Part shown: positions 37,950 through 48,186 of the stretch, in pieces
Position numbering within the stretch: position 1 is the first letter of the stretch
Layout: every line of letters begins with the position of its first letter
Assembly (NCBI GenBank): GCA_038025085.1
Contig: CM076143.1
Span: forward strand, 36,974,501-37,038,500
Length of the DNA stretch: 64,000 bases
From: Tetragonia tetragonoides
Taxonomy: Eukaryota > Streptophyta > Magnoliopsida > Caryophyllales > Aizoaceae
Direction of reading: 5' to 3'
Notes under the pieces: generated by a model
What the model was told of the DNA's origin: nothing
The model's database searches: none
What the model saw: the letters and a program-made list of their open reading frames with translations, nothing else
Position numbers and translations under genes: made by a program

Positions 37950-38131
37950 AACAAAAGATATATATTGATATAGTCACTTGCGCACGTGGTATAATCGGTG
38001 AAATCCAAAGATGATAAAAAACGGGTTTGCACCAAAGGCAGAGCGGGTTTGGAGTGTTGTTTAAATTCATGGACAGAGTCGACAAGTAGGTAAGGACCAA
38101 GCTAACAGACCGAGTTTTTATAAATTTACAC

Positions 38132-39237
38132 GGGGATTGCTAAACGTAAATCTCAAATTACTAAACGCAAATCAATTTTTCCCAAAATACCCTCCCCATA
38201 AACCATACCCCTAATTTCCATCACCCAATATTTTCCCCCATCTCTCAACCGTGGTTGCTGTGAGCATCAACAATTCATCACCATCATCCTTCATCATCAT
38301 CAATCTCATAATCATCATCTCGTCATCATCATCCCTTTAATCAAATGCAATCAAAAAACAAATTAATACTGAACAATTAAAATACCTAAACCCTCAGCAC
38401 CCCCGCAAGTCCACCCCATCCCACCACCCGACATCAGCCCCGTTAGCCGCCGATCCTCCGCAGCCCCATCCAACCACCCCGCAGCCTCACCCCTTTGTTA
38501 AACCCCCAGTCAGCCCGCCCCCACCCGAACCCATCGCCCACAAACCCCGAACGACGAATCAAACGGGGAATCAAACGGCGAGAGAGGCGGTGGACGGTGG
38601 GCTAGGGGGATGATAGTGGGGACATGGTTTCCGGCGAAAATTGACCGACTAATTGCAAGAAATGCCTACCCACTGATGACTCACACCACCCACCTTCACA
38701 ACTCCTATCTCTCTCCTCCTTTCAAGACCCACCACCAAGTCCACCATCAAGTGCCCACCCTTTTAGCCTCCATCAAAACCAGCCACAGCCCACAAGCACC
38801 CATCTCAGGCCATAGATGGCGTCGCCCCCATCGATAGCAAGCCCTCCCCTGCCCACAATCTCTCCTTCCGACTACCATCCCAACCACGCACCTATTGATG
38901 CCCACCCAAATGACGGGAAGCCATTGAAACAACCTAGCCACCAACCAATCGTCACTTATCACCATAAACCCTAACAATTAGTAATAATAATAATAATAAC
39001 TCGAATTTAATTTGTTACTTGAATATTATCATGAATTGAATCAAATAATTTGTCTCTAACAAAGTTATTGTCGGTGTCGATTAAGTTTTGGTTTTCAGGA
39101 TGAACAAAGTCAGACATAATAGAGAGATTTGAGAGAGAGAAAAAAATTAGGGGAAGAAAGTAAAAAGGGTATTTTAGTAAGTATTTGGACAAAAATATTT
39201 GCGTTTAGTAATTTGGGATTTACGTTAAGCAGTTCCG
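38132..39237. mobile_element. Non-autonomous TIR transposon with GC-rich core
   Basis: Ends share, inverted, GCTAAACGTAAATC (left) / GCTTAACGTAAATC (right) and CAAATTACTAAACGCAAAT over about 50 bp. ATTTACAC flanks both sides (38124-38131 and 39238-39245), an 8-bp duplication fitting hAT or MULE. The core (38,380-38,960) is CCACC/CCCC-rich coding-like DNA, possibly a captured gene fragment. I cannot name the source. Confidence 0.75.
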
Positions 39238-39282
39238 ATTTACACAAACAACACGTTTACACGCCCATTTTCGGTAAAAATT

Positions 39283-41163
39283 TTTATATAGACCTATGTC
39301 CATCTAACTTGGTTGGACCACAAGGTGGCAATTTCATAGTTATTAGAAACTTGGGGGTATTTTTGTCTTGTCGCGTCCACCTTCTCCCACTCTTTTTTTT
39401 TTTCTTTCGCGTATTTCACGGTTCACAGTCTTCACCATTCCTCCTCTTCCTCCTCCTCTCTCTCTTTTATCAACCTCCCATGGATTTTAATTGAACTTGG
39501 TGGCTTTACAGGTGAAAATTAAGTAACAAAATTAGTTTAGATAGTTTTCCTCCAATTTTTAGAGTTCATTAACACCAAATTTGAGCATTTTTCGTTTTGA
39601 TTTGTTCTTTCCAATTTTGTTCGTCGACTTGTTATCCACAGTGGAAAGGAAACCAGGAAGGCAAGGACTGGGTGACGCCTGACGGTGGATATGCGGTATG
39701 CGGTCGACGATGATGGTGGTTGGTTCGTTTCATTTGTGTCTGGAGGAGAGAGAGGGTTGGTCGAACGGGTTGGGTGAGAGGAGAGGAGAGAAAGTGGGTG
39801 GTGTTGTTATGGTGGTGGTTGTGGTGGTGGTGCTGTCACGATGGTGCAGTGGGTACTGGGTGGTGTTACTATGAAGGGAAAAGGGTTGTGTTGGTGGTAA
39901 TAAGGAGAGAGAAATTATAATTAATTATGTATAAACCATTAGTTTCTATGTTATGAACAAATTTAGTCTATAAATTATGAAGCTTTGATGATTGAGCAAA
40001 TCGAACAGCCAATGTTAAATTATGCTCAATCATGCTTGATCAATTCTGCAAATCAAATTGTCTCGTCAACAGATCTGAAGGAAAAGGCGGCAATGCGCAA
40101 AGAAGCTGGTATAGTTGCTTTAAGAGAGAGAATAATACACAGTACATAAGAAGTAAACTTTAAAATACCCTAATAGTTCATAAGTTATAAAGACAATGTT
40201 CATTAAAAATACCCTAATAGTTCATAAGCTACAAAGGTTATGTTTATTTAAATTACCCTAATAATGCATAAGCTACAAAGGTCATGTTCATTAAAAATAC
40301 ACAATTAGTTCATAAGCTACAAAGGCAATGTTCATTTAAAATACCTTAACAGTTCATGAACTAGAAAGGGTAATATTCATTTAAAATACCCTAATAGTTC
40401 ATAAGCTACAAAGGTCATATTCATTTAAAATACCCTAATAGTTCATAAGCTACAAAGGCAATGTTTATTTCCTAATAGTTCATAAGCTACAAAGGCAATA
40501 TTCATTTAAAATACCCTAATAGTTCATAAGTTATAAATGTAAGATTTATTTAAAATACCCTAGTTGTTCATAAGCCGGTTATGTTCATTTAAGATATGTT
40601 AATAGTTTTTTTTATTTGATTTTGTTTTTTATTAATATTTTAGATATGTTAATGAAAAATAGGTTAATAGTTCATAAGCCATAAACGTCATGTTCATTTA
40701 AAATACCCTAATAGTTCATAAGCTACAAAGGTAATGTTCATTTAAAACATCTTAATAGTTCATAAGTTATAAACGTATGGTTCATTTAAAATATCCTAAT
40801 AGTTTATAAACTACAAATATAATGTTCATTTTTAAAATAGCCTAATAGTTTGCACAAAAAAAAAAGCCTAATAGTAAGTTACAAATATAATGTTCATTTA
40901 GAATACTCTAATAGTTCATATAAATTTTATTAAAAAAATATGCTTAATAAATAAAACTTTTTTTTTCTTTCAAAAAAATTATTTGCACAAAAAAGAAATG
41001 GAATAACTAAAACTTTAAATGAATGTGGATGATCTTGCAGTTCATAAGAAAGTGAGGACTCTTAAAAAAAAAGGGAAAAAAAAAAAAGAAGGAAAAGCTG
41101 GAACAGGATTACAGGAGTGATGATTTCAAAAACAACGGTAACATATCAATATAAATCATAATA
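39283..41163. mobile_element. Minisatellite-bearing repeat element, copy 1 (right end not seen)
   Basis: Starts TATAGACCTATGTCCATCTA, matching the left end of the element at 42,717, then a similar TGGTGG-rich segment (39,660-39,900) and a tandem array. The inverted right end is missing; the Helitron at 41,164 follows. Confidence 0.55.
40150..40930. repeat. Tandem array, 43-44-bp unit
   Basis: About 15-17 diverged units of the pattern CCTAATAGTTCATAAGCTAC then AAAGGTAATGTTCATTTAAA-ATA. Confidence 0.9.
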
Positions 41164-42708
41164 TCTATATATTAGAGGCATTTTCTGACAATATTGGAGG
41201 CGTCCAGCTAAGCGAGTCATTGTAATAAAATTTTAAAATAAATATAAAATAAAAATATATGTTTTGGTATAGAATATATACTAAAGTTGTACTTTCCTAA
41301 ATCCTTAAAGAGTATACTATTAATTAGAGGTTTTGGTATAGAATGTATACTAAAGTTGTAATTTCCTAAATCATTAAATAGTAGTAGACTATTAGATTTT
41401 AAAAAGCATATAACTTTAGTTCCACCGCTTAAAAAATTAAATTTCTTACACCATTGGAACGAGTACGAAATATTCTTTAAAATGATACTCATTTGTAGTA
41501 TGTTCTATTTAGGCTCTGTTTGATTCACCTTAATTTTACTTAAATTCAATTCAGTTCAGTCCAGTTCAGTTCAGTTCAGTTCATGCGTAACTTTAGCACT
41601 CATATAACGTTTTATTCCGAAATAATTTCATGATGATAATTATGTCATCGGAAAGATCTCAAAGTATACTTTCATATGAGTCCAATATTGACTATGTTTG
41701 GACAAATTTTAAATGGTTAACGATCAAGTTTAAAAAATCAATTCAGTTCAGTTCAGTTCAGATTAGTTTTATCCAGGTGAATCAAACGGAGCCTTAGTTA
41801 CAATATTAGATGCGTCCACCTAAAAAGGTAATTAGTAATTAGCTTGACAAGCTGACACAACTAAAGAGTTGCAATGTAAAAATAAGAGAAAAGATATGTA
41901 TATTAGTTATAAAAATTTAAAAAGCAATCTCAAGGTAAAATATAATAAAAAAGAGTATGTGTAGAATAAAAAAATAAACGATTAATCTAAAATGATTCTA
42001 GGTCCAATCTTTAATGGAAAACTTTACCATTATCACGTATATTTTTATAGTTGTACATAATATACTGATCTCCATGTTATTTTAGGGTTCCAATTTATGT
42101 TCCCTTCAACTTTACAATTATTAATGTATTCCCTCCGGACCACAAATAAAATTACATTGGACTTTTTGCGTTTTTCAAGGCAGTACTTTGATCGCATATA
42201 ACTTTGAAAAAACAAGCAAGCATTAAAATATGTTTTGCTGTTCTAAGGTTTACGTCTAAAACTTCTTTATTTTTCGAAAAGTAGTTATGTATCATTAGAC
42301 ATTTAATCTAATTTTACTATACAAGGAGGATCATATCTTTGGAATTTTAGTTGTAGACTTATATCAATATAAGAGTATTGACGTACCAACATCAAGCATA
42401 GAAAGACTTTGAAACTATTACCTCTTAGATCATGTAACATATGAGATGAGTTAATTGATACTTAATTGAAATTGATGATAAGAGTTTAAATTAGATAACA
42501 TGCCCTACAAATGCATAGTAATCTTATTATATGGCATTCATGATATTAAATGGATTATATAAATATTTATCCATATATTACTAATAGTTTTTCATAAGTG
42601 ACAATTACACTTTGATTTTTCGATGAGATTAATAATCACGTTATATTAATTTTATTAAATAATCACAGTCCGTACAACACATGGGCATACTCACGGGCAT
42701 CCACCTAG
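41164..42708 (+). mobile_element. Non-autonomous Helitron carrying a MITE
   Basis: Begins TCTATATATTAGAGGC after a host A and ends ATCCACCTAG before a host T. CCGTACAACACATGGGC-like and ACGGGC near the end are remnants of the terminal hairpin. No flanking duplication. Contains a tandem repeat of about 69 bp (41,262 and 41,331) and the MITE at 41,512. No Rep/helicase gene. Ends are convincing; the exact length rests on the two termini belonging together. Confidence 0.6.
41512..41793. mobile_element. Tourist-like MITE 3
   Basis: Left GGCTCTGTTTGATTCACCTT, right reversed GGCTCCGTTTGATTCACCTG, flanked by TTA (41509-41511 and 41794-41796). Subterminal TTCAGTTCAGTTCAG repeats as in MITE 2, hence the same family. 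Confidence 0.8.
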
Positions 42709-42910
42709 TTCTTTTATATAGACCTGCGTCCAGCCATCTTGGCGTTAGCTGGACCGCCGTGGCAAAATCGTAATATATTGAAAGCTTAGGGGCAATTCGG
42801 ACGTCTCAAACAATAGAAAACATATCGAGCTTCTTCCCTAAAATACCAGTCCATTGTTCTCTCTCCTCCATATCCACCAACGTAACCACGTAGTCTACCT
42901 TGCCTGACCC

Positions 42911-43535
42911 CAGGGCCATAGTAATCTTTTTCGAGGCCCTGTGCTACAAAAAAAAATTAGGCCCTTAGAAAACGTTTAATTTTTTTTACCAACCAGCTAC
43001 CAATTGAATCCATCAGATATACTAGTTATAGTAATCGATAACTAAACTATCAAATACTAATACCCATAAACTGAAATTTCAACAAATAAAAAAAGTATCA
43101 ATTTACCTTACAACTTATGATTTCTGGATGAGAAAGCCAGTCAAGCAAATCGAAAAAGATGAGAGGAAAAGAATAGCAGAGTAGATACAATTCCCAATAT
43201 TAACAAAAATGAACCTTAAAAATGGGAGAATGTGGACTTCGCTAAAAAAGTAATTATAAAAGTGAACTAACTTGATTTACAAAAAAAATAAACATAAAAA
43301 AAATAAAATAAAGAAAGAAATGTGTAAAGAATAGAAGAGGAGCTAAAAATAACAATTCAGATTTGAGATAGAAAAAGAAGATAGTAGGAATTGAGACCGT
43401 GACCTCTTAAGTCCAAGAAGTTGTAGCATAGGCATGGAACCAACTAAGCTTCACTTTAGTATGTTATATATCTACTAAAGATTATATTTTATTAACTTCG
43501 AAATCATGGGCCCTCCAAATTTTGGGGCCCTGTTT
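42911..43535. mobile_element. Probable nested insertion with GGGCC ends
   Basis: GGGCCATAGTAATC...GAGGCCCTG on the left and GGGCCCTCCAAATTTTGG then GGGCCCTG on the right are imperfect inverted matches. Near 43,380-43,455 the minus strand has TTAGTTGGTTCC and AGGTCACGGTCTCAATTCC, tRNA-like boxes. Class uncertain. Confidence 0.35.
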
Positions 43536-43949
43536 CATCACCCATTCCGCACCCCCTCATCTAGGGGCTTGCTTGGCCCCCCTCCGTCGGCCATATGCCG
43601 TCCACCCCGCCCCCTCCGTTCCTTCCTCTTTCTCTCTCCTTGCCCCTTCTGGAAGTTGGCTGCGAATTTTGGACTGGGATGGTTCAATGGTCGGGGATGT
43701 TCGATAGTGGAATGGAACTAACATACGTTTGATGGATGATGAGTGGTTGACGGTGGTGGGGTGAGTGGGTGAGAGTGATGGAGTGTTATGGAGGTGGGGG
43801 ATTGACGGTGGTGGGAGCTTTGCCGGAATGACAGTGCTCGGTGCATCGATTGGCGGTGCCAGCAATTTAAATGTGAAATTTCAAAAATTGTTGGTGCGGA
43901 ATGGTGATGGGAGAAAACCGAAGAGTTAGATTTTTTTTTTATTAATTCA

Positions 43950-44460
43950 AAATATTCTAATAGTTTATAGGTTATATAATTAATATTCTAATAGTTCATA
44001 TGTTATATACGTAAAAATAGTCTAATTGTTCATAGGTTATATACGTAATGTTTATTAAAATAATCTAATTGTTTATACGCTATATACGTAATATTTATTA
44101 TCAATAGTCTAATTGTTCATCCGTTATAAGTGCAATGGTCAATATAAACTAGTTAATTGCTCATATGTTATATACGTAATAATCTTTAAAAATAGTCTAA
44201 TTGTTCATACATTATATACGTAATGTTCATTAGAAATAGTTTAATTGTTTATAGGTTGTAAGTGCAATGTTCATTAATCCTATGTAATGTTCATTAAAAA
44301 TAATCTAATTGTTCATACGTTATATATGTAATGTTCATTAAAAATATTCTAAATGTTCATCGGTTATAGGTGCAATGTTCTTTAAAAATAGTCTAATTGT
44401 TCATACGTTATATATGTAATGTTCATTAAAATTAATATAATAGTTCGTTAACATGTATGA
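43950..44460. repeat. Tandem array related to that at 40,150
   Basis: About 12 units of roughly 43 bp, pattern GTCTAATTGTTCATACGTTA then TATACGTAATGTTCATTAAA. Shares TAATwGTTCATA and GTAATGTTCATT with the first array. Confidence 0.85.
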
Positions 44461-45228
44461 TTTACTAAAATTAGTGTGATAGTAGTAATTCATAAGGTAT
44501 AAACTATAAACATAAGCTTCATATAAATTGATGTAAATATTCACAACATCTATTAAACTAGAGGTTCATAAATATAAAAGGTGATGTTCATACAAAATAG
44601 TGTAAAGTTTAATAAACTATAAGTATAAGGTTGCTTCAAAAAAAAAACAAAAGTTAAGAAGAAAAATAAAAAAACAAACAAATAAAAATAAAAATTTTAA
44701 AAATTTAAAAACTAAGATTGGAGTGACGTGGGACCCAACAACTTTTGCTATGTTCGTTGGAGTCAAAATAAAAGGAAAAGAACGGTAAAAAAATTTGAAT
44801 CAAATCATTTGCTTTGCATTTTTGCGGGCAGGCTACGAAAACGCGTGTGGTCCGGGCCTGTGCCGAAGTCGTAAACGGAGGCCAGGAAGAGATGCAGCTT
44901 GACATCGCCAGCGTGTATGGATTGGGCCTGGTCCAGCCAACTTGGCTGGACGCAGATCCAACCAAAAAGCACTGATTTTCTGGACAGGATGGACAAGCGT
45001 CATGGCCATACCATCTATGATCACTGAGATTGAGGTAGAAGCCGAGATGGCAAACATATCACTCGAATTTCAAAATAGGCCTGGGCTTAAATCCCATTAC
45101 CCACCTAGTAATGGATTTATCCCTCCTTCCCCCCTACTAGATGGGGCCTCCTTAACTTGTAAAAAAAACAAAACACTCTCACAGAGTTCTTTTACATAAA
45201 ACTTTTCCTAACTTAAGGCATGATTTAG

Positions 45229-46049
45229 TAGGGATGAGCGTAACCAGGTACCCACTGGGTATTGCATTACCCGGAATTGGAATTGGATCCACCAGTTCCT
45301 AATCATTAGGAATTGGAATTGGTTGTACCGGTTCCTAATTTCTAGGAATTGGAATTGGATCCACCGGGTACCCATCGGTTCCATATTAAAACCAAATTTA
45401 CCCTTAGTTCATGACAACAAAGCAGCCATTAAAATTTGAAGAAGATGATACTGACATTAAATTTTAATTTATGACAGAGTTCCTTATGCTTTATACAACA
45501 CAGAATTGGGACTTACTTCAACAAACAAGCAGATACAGGGATGTTGTTACAATAATGTTGAAGGAAATATAATGCCTTTTGTAAGGGAAGAAAAAAATGG
45601 TCATTTCCTCCTAATAACAAAAAATTTTAGCATTATGAAAGAAACAAGGATGCAAAATTTTCAATCACGTTTTACAGCTACATGGAACAGGAAAAGTAAG
45701 CTACTGCTTTTCAACACATTACCTGACGCTCATATTGTTATACTTTGTCCACTTTTAGTCATTAAAATTGTTCAATGACAGAATCTTATAAGCCAAATTA
45801 CATGAAAGTAGATAAAAGGGCACAAAAATTGTAAACGAAAAAATGAAAATTAGAAAATTAGTTTTACACAGGGTGTCCAGCCGGTTCCGGTTTCTAAAAG
45901 TTAGGAGCTAAAATTGGAATTGGTTGGTACCGGTTCTCATTTTTCGGAATTGGAAATGAAATTGGTTGACCAGTTCTGGTTCCGGAACCACCAATTCCGA
46001 ATCGGTTCCAATTCTAATACTAAGTACCCGCATTTTCTGCTCACCCCTG
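45229..46049. mobile_element. Non-autonomous hAT element
   Basis: Left TAGGGATGAGC, right reversed CAGGGGTGAGC, flanked by TGATTTAG (45221-45228 and 46050-46057), the 8-bp duplication of hAT elements. Subterminal zones repeat GGAATTGGAATTGG and CCGGTTCC. A short frame inside (45,506-45,778) has no recognisable domain. Confidence 0.85.
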
Positions 46050-46419
46050 TGATTTAGTCAATGTCAGCCAAAATCCAAAGATTCACCAATCACCACCAAG
46101 GCACCAACCATTCATTTAATCAAAAACATCATGCGACATCTCATCAATGGCGAAATTGATCATCACCAGTGAGATTTGGAAGGCCCCAGGGGCAATGGCT
46201 TTGGAGGTAACAGTGTTTGCAATTCCAATTTTCCTCCTGTTCTTTCCCCTCTCTCTCCAATCTCCTCTGCTTTTTCTTTGTAGCTTTATTTGATTCATTA
46301 CTACATGTTCTTCTCGTGGTGAAAACCTCAATGAGAAATGGACAGAAAGGTCCCGAGTTCTACACCATTCTTGTGATGTATTCTACAAAATCCATTTAAT
46401 TATTCCTCTTTAAAAATTG

Positions 46420-46690
46420 TTAGAGTGTGTTTCGATACTCAAATTGAAATTCTGAATTTCAATGGAAGGAAATGCTTTCACACCTAGCATTTTGATGATT
46501 TGAAATCCTCCAAATGTAGGGAAGAGGAGAGGAGAGAGAAGGATTTGAAATGGCTAGGTGGAAGGGTGTAATTTTCAAATTCTCCAATTTTAGGGCTTTA
46601 TGAAAAGACCATAGATTTGGATCAATTCCAAATTTACAATTATCCTTGAAGAATAAATTCACCTCAAATCCAAACACCCCAATATTATTT
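46420..46690. mobile_element. Candidate MITE, GTGTTTGGAT-type ends
   Basis: GAGTGTGTTTCGATACTCAAAT on the left resembles the reverse of TTTGAG...CAAACACCCC on the right. No clear duplication. Confidence 0.35.
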
Positions 46691-46799
46691 TTGTGGTTCC
46701 TAACAATTCATAGGTCTGCTGAACAACTTTGCTTAGTGTCCTTAAAAGTTGTGGATTTTGTATCATTTTTTAGTTTTTTTGGGGCTAAAACATCCAGGA

Positions 46800-47030
46800 T
46801 CACCTAGGGCGTAAATGAGTCAAGCCAGCATGGTGAGCTCTCGGGCTCGGCTTGGTTTGGTTTGGCTCCCAAATCCCAAGCAGAAACCGATGAGCCGAGT
46901 CCCAAGCTGAAACCGATAAGCGAGTCCCAAGCCAAAATTGATGAGGCGAGCACAAATTTTACCATTTCTGAGGGGAACTTCGAGCTGGCCTGACTCGGGC
47001 TGGGCTCGGTTACACCCCTTTGTTACCACT
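46800..47030. mobile_element. Candidate hAT-like MITE
   Basis: Left TAGGGCGTAAATGAGTCAAG and right reversed AAGGGGTGTAACCGAGCCC are similar; the interior repeats GAGCCGAGTCCCAAGC. Target duplication not clear. Confidence 0.45.
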
Positions 47031-47044
47031 CATGAGATATCAGC

Positions 47045-48186
47045 TTAAAAAAACACAACAAAAAAGGAAAGGTGGATTTTTGTATGTCGGGTTGAGTGAT
47101 TGGCGGCTAAATTGGAAAAAAGAAAAAAAAAACAAGAAGAAGGACAAATGGATTTTGTAGTTTTGGGAGAATGGACCGTAGCCTGTAGGATAAAAAAATA
47201 AATAAAAGGCCCCAAAAAGAACCAAAAAGAACCAAAAAGCCAAAGAAAACATGTACACTCTCATATACGTCCCTGTAAAAATTGATTTGATTGGCTAATA
47301 ATTGCCCAACAGTCAAATTTGAAACACTGAAGAAACAATTAAATAACTGTACATCTGTTGAGCCTGTCCATGATAATATATACTGTATGATATATCCCCA
47401 TATAGTAAGTCATTTCTTAGGCTGTTATGACTTATGAGTTCTCTGAACCAAATGAATGTTAAACTGGAAACATTTATATATAGAAATTACAAATTAGGTG
47501 ACGTATGTGATGATGGTTCAAGTTATCTTCATTTCCCTCCCTGCGTGTGGCATTTTACTTCTATGGTTCTCTCTCTATATATAATAACTAGTCTGATAAT
47601 GAATGAACACATATATGGTGAATGAGACTATAAACACTTAAACAGTATCCTAGGGCCACGTATAAACTTTTCTCCAGGTACTGTCATTAGTTGTATGATA
47701 CTTTATTTCTCTTGTTTCTGATTCTGAACTTATTCTCAATGTTTGGTTGAAAAGTTTAAGGTTTCTCTGTTTTTTTTTTTAAAATTTATTATTATTATTT
47801 TTATTTGTTGAGGAGGAGAAGCTCCCCAATCCCCATGATGCTTTCAGCAATGGGTACCCTGGCATGGCCAAGGAACACCTTGGCTAGCGTAGTAACGTTA
47901 CTAACGTACGACCTCAGTCGATGACGGTTGAGGCCTTGTTTACAAGTCATTGCTTAGCTAAAGTTACTAGTAGCTAAAGTTACAAGTCATTGCTTGTTTA
48001 CCCTTGGGATAGTCATCTCTTTGTTTCGTTTTTTTTCTTTTGTAAAATTTTTATGAAGTTGATTTAGTCTTTTACCAAATTGAACCCTCTTATCTATTCT
48101 TTAATGACAGCAGAAAACCAAAGTGAAGGTGGGTATTGGCCAATCTATATACTGGGAAGGGCAGAGCGGAAGCCTTCTGGTGAAAC
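47045..48186. promoter_or_regulatory. Upstream region of ZIFL copy 2
   Basis: No gene. Contains T-rich and ATT-rich runs (47,770-47,805). TCTATATAC at 48,145 lies only about 40 bp before the ATG, too close for a normal leader, so the true start is probably further upstream. The last 50 bp match the start of the window, the leader of copy 1. Confidence 0.35.

Larger units (their letters stand above)
42717..44962. mobile_element. Minisatellite-bearing TIR element, copy 2
   Basis: Left GACCTGCGTCCAGCCATCTT, right reversed GATCTGCGTCCAGCCAAGTT, about 35-bp imperfect TIRs. I see no clear target duplication. Inside: a probable nested insertion (42,911-43,535), a GTGGTGG-rich stretch (43,690-43,860) and a tandem array. 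No transposase found. Confidence 0.6.

Noticed and set aside
40150..40930. CRISPR-like direct repeats
   Set aside because: The units are contiguous, diverged tandem repeats without spacers, in a plant genome.
43506..43865. Overlapping Pro-rich and Ser-rich frames on both strands
   Set aside because: GC-rich low-complexity part of the TIR element; no domain, and the same composition recurs in its sister copy.
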